Below are positions 56,819 through 64,000 of a stretch of 64,000 nucleotides of DNA, piece by piece. The first letter of the stretch is position 1. Each line of letters opens with the position of its first letter. The position numbers and the translations under genes were made by a program. Source of the DNA: Sporodiniella umbellata (Eukaryota > Mucoromycota > Mucoromycetes > Mucorales > Rhizopodaceae); contig JAIXMR010000014.1 in NCBI GenBank assembly GCA_025677835.1, positions 62,001 to 126,000 on the forward strand, in the 5' to 3' direction. Below the pieces are notes generated by a model. It searched no databases, was not told the DNA's origin, and saw only the letters and a list, made by a program, of their open reading frames with translations.

Positions 56819-57682
56819 ACTAAAAAAAAAAAAAAAAAAAGAGTGTGAGTATAGAACGTCCCTCTTGTCTAGTATGTCCATCCATCCATCCTTTGATCGT
56901 AGCTGATATACTTACTTTAATATGTATCAATAAAGGAAGAAGGAAATTTTGTCCCTGCCATCACACCTTCCCTTCTTCTACACACGCTCGCTCACGTCCC
57001 CCCCCCTCTTCCCCCTAGTGTTTCCCTGGTGACTTTTTTCATGCGGTGTCCGGTCCGGAACTTGGATTGCCACTCAATGTCTAAAAAAAAAAACTCACTG
57101 CTTTAGGGTAGAGTTGTCAGTTACAATGGCTGTTCTCACCAAGATGTTCTAAAAAAGGGTCAGTGTGTATAGCGCCTTGTTTTCTATTCAGTCCTATTCT
57201 TAAACAGGTCGACAGTCTACAAGAGAGTGAAAACAAAACGTTGACTTGTAAATGAAAAATATACATTTTGTATAAAACAAGTATCGATTTTCTCACGGTC
57301 TTTCCGCCTAAACCAAAACCAAAAAAAAAACGCGCTTTAAGCCAATGTCAAAAAGTGATTGTATCGAAAAGGTCTACTTGAGGAGCCTACGCTCTTTACA
57401 CCCTAAAGTGGTTTTGTTTGGCAGACACTCTGCGTGATTGATGAGTTCAAGAAAAGAGTGTCTGTAGAAAAAGAAGCTTATTGTTTACAAGGGTTGGTTC
57501 GTGTTACTTTGAACGATCCATCTTGTATGATTGATAAAATCTCTTGAGAAAAGCCTGCAATCAGATTTCTTTTTTTCAATTAAAACTAAGCAGAAAGCGC
57601 AATGGTTACATGAATTGACTCATTTTTTTAATCAAGTTTTAGTTCTCTTTTTTATTCTTTTTTATTCTTTTCAGTATCTGTT
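56819..57682. other. Divergent promoter region uS5 / NADP-IDH
   Basis: About 860 bp between divergently transcribed genes. It holds an A run at 56821-56840, a pyrimidine-rich C/T stretch at 56960-57020 near the ribosomal gene, and a T-rich leader before the IDH start. No coding sequence is recognised. Confidence 0.5.
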
Positions 57683-59232
57683 ATGTTTGCTATTCGTTCT
57701 GTGGGTCGTAAATCTGTTGTCTCCAACGTTACCCGTGCTCACTACTCCAGCCAGTCACGTATTACTGTTGACCATCCTGTAGTTGACCTTGATGGTGATG
57801 AGATGACTCGTATTATCTGGGCTGACATTAAAGACAAGTTGATTTATCCTTACTTGAAGTTGGAAACAAAGTATTTTGATCTTGGTATGGAACATCGCGA
57901 TGCTGTAAGTGGCCTCTCCAAAAATAAAACAAGGCTCAAATCTTATTATTTAGACCGACGATAGAGTCACTGTAGAAGCTGCTGAAGCCATCAAGTTGTA
58001 TAATGTGGGTATCAAATGTGCCACGATTACACCTGATGAGGCTCGTGTCAAGGGTAAAGCTTTTAGCTATCGATTGTGTGTATATATACTTAAGATGGTA
58101 TATAGAATTTGACTTGAAAAAGATGTGGAGATCGCCGAATGGTACCATCCGTAATATCTTGAATGGTACCGTGTTCCGTGAACCTATCATTATGAACAAT
58201 ATTCCTCGTATTGTCCCTGGTTGGACTGAGCCTATTGTGATTGGCCGTCATGCTTTCGGCGACCAGGTAAGTGTGGCTAGATAAGAGGAATGTTTCTTTA
58301 ACCCACCTACTTAGTATCGTTCGACTGATTTTGTCACTGACAAGCCTGGTAAATTCGAAATGACCTTTACACCTGCCGATGGATCCGAAGCACAGAAATG
58401 GAATATCTTTGATTTCCCTGAAAACGGAGGTGTAGGTATGGCCATGTACAACACCAACGATTCCATCAAGGGCTTTGCCCATAGTTGTTTCCAGATGGCT
58501 CTGACTAAAAAGATGCCTCTCTACATGAGCACCAAGAACACAATCTTGAAGAAATACGATGGTCGTTTCAAGGACATCTTTGAAGAAATCTATCAAAAAG
58601 ACTACCGAAAAGAATTTGAAAGCCAAGATTTATGGTACGAACACCGCCTGATTGATGACATGGTCGCTCAAGCTCTGAAATCAAAGGGTGGCTTTATCTG
58701 GGCCTGTAAAAACTATGATGGCGATGTGCAATCCGATATTTTGGCCCAAGGTTATGGTTCCTTGGGTTTGATGACATCGGTGCTTGTCACGCCCGATGGC
58801 AAGACCATGGAGGCTGAAGCTGCTCACGGCACAGTCACTCGCCATTACCGTGAATATCAAAAGGTAAGGGTACATCCGGTTGTCTAGAACTCATGCATGC
58901 TCTATTTAGGGTAACCCTACATCGACCAATCCTATTGCTTCCATCTTTGCATGGACTCGTGGCTTAGGCCATCGCGCCAATCTTGACCAAAACAAGGCAC
59001 TGAAAAAGTTCACATTGGATCTTGAACAAGCCTGTATCGATGCTGTTCAAAGAGACACGGTGATGACAAAGGATTTGGCGTTGGCTATTCACGGAAAAAA
59101 GTAAGTGGTATTATCACTAGCGTGTTATACTGATCTCTCTCTCTCTCTTTTAGTCTTTCTAGCAAACACTATGTTACCACCTCTGAATTCATGAAACATG
59201 TAAAGGACAATCTTGACAAGTCACGTCAATAA
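57683..59232 (+). CDS. NADP-dependent isocitrate dehydrogenase, mitochondrial type
   Basis: Join 57683..57904, 57954..58053, 58106..58266, 58315..58863, 58910..59100, 59154..59232; six exons, 433 aa. The N-terminal ~28 residues ([20 protein letters not shown]) form an Arg/Ser-rich amphipathic presequence. The eukaryotic dimeric IDP fold follows: [40 protein letters not shown], the metal/isocitrate region [24 protein letters not shown] (split here by a space), [10 protein letters not shown] and [13 protein letters not shown]. It oxidises isocitrate to 2-oxoglutarate with NADPH production in mitochondria. The C-terminus DKSRQ is not a peroxisomal signal. Introns are 46-53 nt with GT..AG ends. 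A (TA)n array at about 59268-59294 lies just past the stop. Confidence 0.96.
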
Positions 59233-59265
59233 AAATAAAGAAAATATCAATATCAATATCCATAT

Positions 59266-59296
<31 letters not shown>

Positions 59297-59312
59297 GAAA
59301 GGCTTGTATTTA

Positions 59313-60172
59313 TTATTGCTTTTTCTTTTCACGAAAAGAGTAGCTGTAGCGTTGGTAAAAGGACCAGAGGGTGGAATAGGTTAATGTTTTGATAAGCGAT
59401 AAAAGTAGGAGAATGATTGAAGGGTCATCGTCCGAGAAAGGAAATGATGTTGGAGAAACGGGATATTCTGGCTGGTATTCGATTTTTGTGATTTCTGGGT
59501 TAAAATGAACACCTACTTTGGTGGATGATGATGATGCTGAGGTGCTGATGCTACTGAAGCTACTGCTTCTGGAGGTAGAAAATGATGTGTTGGTGGATGA
59601 GTGGTATTTTAAAAACCGGATATCGTCTGAATAAGGTGGTACAGCTGAGTATTGTTTTTTTAGAACGGGCTTTATGCCTCGATGAGAATGTACGGGCCTA
59701 GATGCTTGTGTTTGTGTACTGGTTGTGTAAATAGGTCCATAGAGCCCTGTAGATAGACTGGTTAGCATATGAATATTTCAGGCTTGCTTTTTTTTTATTT
59801 TTATTTTTTTTTTAATTTACATGTAATATCGGATTCTTTTTGCCTAAAATAATAAATCAAAACAAAACAATAATTAATATATTTGGGCGCACACAAACAT
59901 AAACCGTTTGAATCTTACCAACACATTGAAGACGGATCAACCATTTTGTTGGATTGACTTAATTTTGAAGTACATTTTCTTGCCATTTCTCTCCAGAGAG
60001 CATTTTGCAATCTTTTTGACTTGTAGTCGTCGTGCTTGTCGTGTTTTTCTTGTTTTTCCAATAGATTGATTTTATGTTCAATTGACCGCTTGCGGGTCTC
60101 TCGATATGTCTGAACAATATCATCGGCTTCCCATTTGTATGAAAGATAATCAATACAGTATCCTGCCATCAT
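59313..60172 (-). CDS. Short Reg1-like protein (putative PP1 regulatory subunit)
   Basis: Complement join 59919..60172, 59821..59843, 59313..59746; three exons, 236 aa. The N-terminus (YCIDYLSYKWEADDIVQTYR, RLQNALWREMARK) and the junction reading DITWLYGPIY, restored by a 23-nt exon, match my recollection of the conserved region of fungal Reg1-type proteins (short SWR..RLENASWR motif, DUF1752-like). A Ser-rich linker leads to KVGVHFNPEITKIEYQPEYP, which carries an RVxF-like docking site for protein phosphatase 1. Reg1 targets Glc7/PP1 to Snf1/AMPK and to glucose repression. The protein is far shorter than yeast Reg1 (about 1000 aa), so it may be a minimal version. The extreme C-terminus is Tyr/Ser/Phe-rich. 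Family assignment rests on short motifs. Confidence 0.7.
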
Positions 60173-62154
60173 CTTGTTTCAAGATAATTAGGTAAAGAGG
60201 GGAAAGAGAGCAAAAAAAAAAAAGAAAAGGAAAGAGAAAGAAGGCAGAAAAAAAAAAAGAAACGTAAGAGCTGTTTTATTTATACACAAGAGTGTTTAGA
60301 AAAAAAAAAAAAAAAAATAGCTTGGCCAGATAGCATCCGATATTTCCCATTGAGGGGCGGCCAAAGCACTGACTTTTTGTGTACTCACAGAAAATCCATC
60401 AGAAAAAAAAAAAAAAGGCTCTAAGAACAATATTAAAAACATCGCTTAAAAAAAAATTTTTTTTTTTCCTATTATTTCACTTTATGTGCGTCAATAGAGA
60501 CTAGTCTTGTTTTGCTGGTAAAGGTGAATCTGCTAGTGTGGGAACAATGTTGCCTTATTCTGAAGGTTCATGGTTGTGTGACAAATCAAAATAAGTATCG
60601 GCTTCAAGCATGTGATTCAGGGTAAAATCTTCTTATTTGTTTGGAGATTTCCCGTTTGAACAGAAAATCAAAATAAGAATTTTGAGTAAATTTTATCCTT
60701 GTTTCCCTTTTACCGCAGTAGACTTGCCTTATCTCTATTTTTTTTTTCTTTTTTGGCTGGTTGTTCAATGTGAGGGGAATAGCGATGTTCCCGATAGTCT
60801 GAGTCATTGAAATTTGCTGTTATCTCCACATTCAATTTACATTTTTACTTGGTTGTTGTTTCTAATCTATCTTCCTCAAAACAATCTAATCAGATTCTCG
60901 TTTAGAGGAATGGTCTAAAGCTATGTATATCCTCTACTTCCCAACACACCTATACATCCGATGTGTGGCGTCAGAGTCGCTTATCTCTCTTTTTTTTTTT
61001 TTTTTTCACGATTGAATGTCAGTGAATTAAAAAGCGTGCAACTTGCTCCAATGTGTTTGTACATTAGTCTAGAAAATACTAGTACTGTCTAAGAGGATAT
61101 GTTGGCAAACAGCCTGATTATTGTCTTCATTCTTTATTTTACTTTTCTCAAAAAAAAAAAAAAAAAAAAAAAAACACCATTTTGAGCATTTTCGTCCAAC
61201 CCAGCCATATCTTGAGCTGATGATCACACACAACATAGATATTTATAATCTACAAAGAACAAAAACGTATTTTGCTCATTGGTCTTTGAAAGTCTTCTCT
61301 GAACAGTACTACTCTTCACAGTGCTAATTATCTCACTTTGAAATCATATTGTGACTGTATTGCAAGATTCGGAAGCAACTCTAGTACAATCTGGTATCAT
61401 ACGCGATAGTTGACTTTTGGAACGCCATACCTAATCAAGCATAAAAAACAAGTTTCTTTTTAACAAAAAAGTAATAGAACCTATTTATTGTATGCATACA
61501 TTTAGAGTTCTGTTGAATTGCGTCTTTAAGCGCTCATCAGATAAAGCGATGAGTCGTTTATTTTTCTCTCAATTTCACAAGAGTTGCTTTTTTCAAGGAG
61601 CGGTGAACAGAGAAAGAATCCTTTGAGATGTGTTTCAGCCTTTTTAAATCCTATCTATATATGTGCTCATAATGCATTAGCGTTTCCCATTGGAAAAAAA
61701 AAAAAAAAAAAAAAACACACGGTTTTCCCTCCAGAGACGGTGTTGCTTGTGGTTATTACAGCCTTTTTCTTTTATTATTTATCTAACCAATTGTGAAGTA
61801 AGCTTGGACCACACTTTGTTTATGTGGTACGAATATTTCATCAGAGTATATTGATGTATGCGAGTATTTCTTTCGGCACCTCTACAGTCCTCACCGCTTC
61901 AAATTGCGTTCAAAAAAAAAAAAAAAAAAAAAAAAATTCACTGCACATGTTTATTTGGTCAAATTACGCACTTGTGATTGCTTGTTGTACTTGTAACAAT
62001 CCTTCTTGCCTTCAACTCGGACTCCAGTGTGGTAATAGAGCCGCTCTTTATTTTCCTTTTTGAAGTAAATTTCAAATGTAAAAAATTCTTTCCCAGCCCC
62101 TTTTTTCTCTTTATACACACCTTTAAAAGCCGCGCATTCGTGGAAAATGGTTTG
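60173..62154. other. Intergenic region, no gene recognised
   Basis: About 2 kb of AT-rich DNA with many homopolymers (for example A at 60300-60317, A/T pair at 60448-60468, A at 61150-61174, A at 61694-61714, A at 61913-61936). Short open frames are poly-Lys artefacts. No RNA gene is recognised. Confidence 0.5.
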
Positions 62155-63013
62155 ATGGCCGATAATGAACAAACATACACTCAGTCCGAAATGGAAGACA
62201 TTGTCAGATCCATTGTCCAGCAAACGGATACCGAAGAAAAAGAGTGACATGCAGAGAACCCGTTAACAATGGAAATCGCTACAGAACTGGAAAACCATTC
62301 TCAACAACAGTTATTAGTCAACTTTAAACGTTGCAAAAGAGATACGAGACAATCCCATTCAAATGAATCGACGGTTTCAGAAAAGGTTAACAAAAGCCTT
62401 TACCCTATCTCAAAAAGCACCAGACAGAATTCGTTCAAGTCGTTAGAACTATCCAAAAAAATTACCGAAACAACAAGATTCCAAGCAAGAATGGCAAGGG
62501 GAGAGATCTTTGAAGAATTACAACTTTTACTCGAGGGAAACTCCAAACCAATACAGCATTTTTTTTTTTTTTTGATTAAGATACGCTTTTTCTTCGTTTT
62601 TCAAAAACAATCCTACCCGACGATGTCAAGGCAAGTAGTATTCTCTTTTGCAAAATTGCTTAGATGACAATGACCGGCTGCTACCTTACCATCACAGACC
62701 AGGCACTGATGTAATAAGCAAACTGATATCAATTGAGAAACAAGTGATAGATGTGTTATCAAACGTTTTCGTATCAGAAGCGGCGGAAGTTGATTATTTT
62801 CCAGCGTCTATAGAATTTATAACAAGGAGAAAAAATGCGACGTTCTCTATGTTCCTTGAATCCATTTGTTCCCATACTGATAGAGATAGAAAAACCAAAA
62901 AAAAAAAAAACAAAAAAAATTTGGCGCGAACCATTCACTATTGCACATTTATATACAACCGTTATAACAAGCTTCCTATTAGTGTGGTATTTGAAATCGT
63001 AAATGCAATGTGA
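62155..63013 (+). pseudogene. Possible decayed or mis-assembled gene
   Basis: From ATG 62155 a polar 30-residue peptide (MADNEQTYTQSEMEDIVRSI...) ends at TGA 62245-62247. The same frame reopens at once and contains an ATG at 62269 in good context, then about 95 residues of balanced, charged sequence (ENHSQQQLLVNFKRCKRDTR; FQARMARGEIFEELQLLLEG). It runs into a poly(T) tract at 62560-62574. Coding-like sequence resumes in another frame from about 62661 (DDNDRLLPYHHRPGTDVISK; EKQVIDVLSNVFVSEAAEVD). No GT is available near the T tract for a normal intron, and the only joining intron would be about 39 nt. I see no known domain. It may be a pseudogene, or a gene whose structure I could not solve. 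Confidence 0.35.
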
Positions 63014-63785
63014 AGCGGTGAGTGTTATATCTCTGTCTTGTGTAGCAAACTGTTCTGGTAGATGGGAGGCATTTTATAAAACTCCCCCCCCCTTTTTTTT
63101 TTTTTTTTGTCAATTCAAGGCTATGAACACAGAAAAGCGTTTTTTATTTGATGACCAATCAAACAACTGCTTTTGTTTCAGCACCTAAAAAAACGCACTA
63201 CGCAGCCCTTGAAAGCAATCGTTTGAACATAGAAAAGAGGTGCGCGTATTTGATTATTATAAGAAAGATTTAACATTGCAAACTCGGCCAGAAGAAAAAG
63301 AATAGATAATCATTATCAGTCGAGTGAATGAAGAGCGATAGACAAAGGGGGTTTTCTATCAAGCAGGCGTGTCTATCCGGGTCAAATTTGGTGTGTTCCT
63401 GGTGTTCTACAAAACCTAAAAAAATTTCCCATTTTTTATTCAACAAAAATTAGAGTTCCACATCTTTCGAATGGGCTGTATTCAAGAGACGCCCTTAGCC
63501 ATCAGACAGAGACGGCTTTGCTGTTTATGCAGCCACTTCTTAAACTCGTTTACCGGCTGGTTACACATCGTCCTGGTTATTTCCCGCCTTGGCCACACCC
63601 TTCGTAGCCAAGTGTTTCAGCACATGTGGAAGATCTCACACACACATTTTTAGTACTTCTTGCCTGAATACACCTCCTTGTTTTACCCATTCTTAAAGTG
63701 GGCTCATTGTAGCCAAAGAGACTTTTGAGTCATCATTCCACAAAAATCTCACCTTTCCAGCTTTAGGTTTCTTTTTTTTCTTTTT
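63014..63785. other. Intergenic region near right edge
   Basis: No supported gene. A short minus-strand frame around 63465-63575 (QPVNEFKKWLHKQQSRLCLM) looks protein-like but is closed by stops on both sides, so it may be a remnant. A C/T homopolymer pair lies at about 63084-63109. Confidence 0.4.
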
Positions 63786-63962
63786 ATGTCGTTGTTGTAT
63801 AGCCCGAAACAAGTGTTCGGAATTACACGAGAATACAATGAGCCTTTGCGGGACACCAACTTTATTCTCCAAAGCTTTCCCATAAATAGAGTGGTCGGGA
63901 TTGGCTTTCTTGATGAGGCACCCTTCTCTTCACTGACATTCAATCCGCGTTCTCTAATCTAG
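63786..63962 (+). CDS. Possible short or partial gene at window edge
   Basis: A 58-codon frame from ATG 63786 (MSLLYSPKQVFGITREYNEP, then FILQSFPINRVVGIGFLDEA) to TAG at 63960-63962. The ATG follows a T-rich leader like other genes here, and composition is protein-like. The stop may lie in an intron, with the gene continuing beyond the window, but no clear donor precedes it. No family recognised. Confidence 0.3.
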   Translation: MSLLYSPKQVFGITREYNEPLRDTNFILQSFPINRVVGIGFLDEAPFSSLTFNPRSLI

Positions 63963-64000
63963 GCTTGTGCCAAAAGTGGTTGTCAGACATAAGCAAACCC

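Overview
The window looks like nuclear DNA of a filamentous fungus, most probably an early-diverging one of the Mucoromycota (Mucorales-like). The genes are eukaryotic, most are split by short introns (about 43-100 nt) with GT..AG borders, intergenic DNA is AT-rich, and long poly(A)/poly(T) runs (20-34 nt) are everywhere. Placement is inferred from protein style and gene content (compact intron-rich genes, an Rrm4-type mRNA-transport protein, carnitine biosynthesis). No rRNA, tRNA, CRISPR, intact transposon or viral gene was recognised.

Layout. 0.9-10 kb: a Cys-3/MetR-type bZIP factor, TRM82 (tRNA m7G methyltransferase subunit), a NIPA-type magnesium transporter and a coiled-coil protein. 10-21 kb: ATG12 and SEC9 in tandem on the minus strand, the largest subunit of RNA polymerase I (RPA190), and the histidine methyltransferase HPM1/METTL18. 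20.5-32.3 kb: an SH3-RasGEF, NAD kinase, an HSF-type factor, an Rrm4-like RNA-binding protein with three RRMs and C-terminal MLLE domain(s), and an intronless trimethyllysine dioxygenase. 32.7-42.5 kb: an SR splicing factor with tiny exons, 6-phosphogluconolactonase, a repetitive secreted acidic protein, a small protein of unknown function, the CCR4 deadenylase, and a KpsF/GutQ-like sugar isomerase. 42.8-60.2 kb: a mini WWE protein, VTA1, a 5-kb gene-poor stretch, a Myb/SANT-like protein, a Ysc84-type SYLF-SH3 protein, ribosomal protein uS5, NADP-isocitrate dehydrogenase, and a short Reg1-like protein. 60.2-64 kb: mostly AT-rich DNA with one possible decayed gene and a possible partial gene at the edge.

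The genes are mainly housekeeping and do not form one pathway. Some themes recur: NADP(H) supply (NAD kinase, 6-phosphogluconolactonase, NADP-IDH), membrane traffic (SEC9, VTA1, Ysc84-like, Rrm4-like, ATG12), RNA metabolism (CCR4, SR protein, Rrm4-like, TRM82) and Ras/stress/glucose signalling (RasGEF, HSF, Reg1-like). Exon borders were deduced by hand from splice signals, reading-frame continuity and family conservation. Every multi-exon CDS reported sums to a multiple of three, except SEC9, which carries a single frame break.
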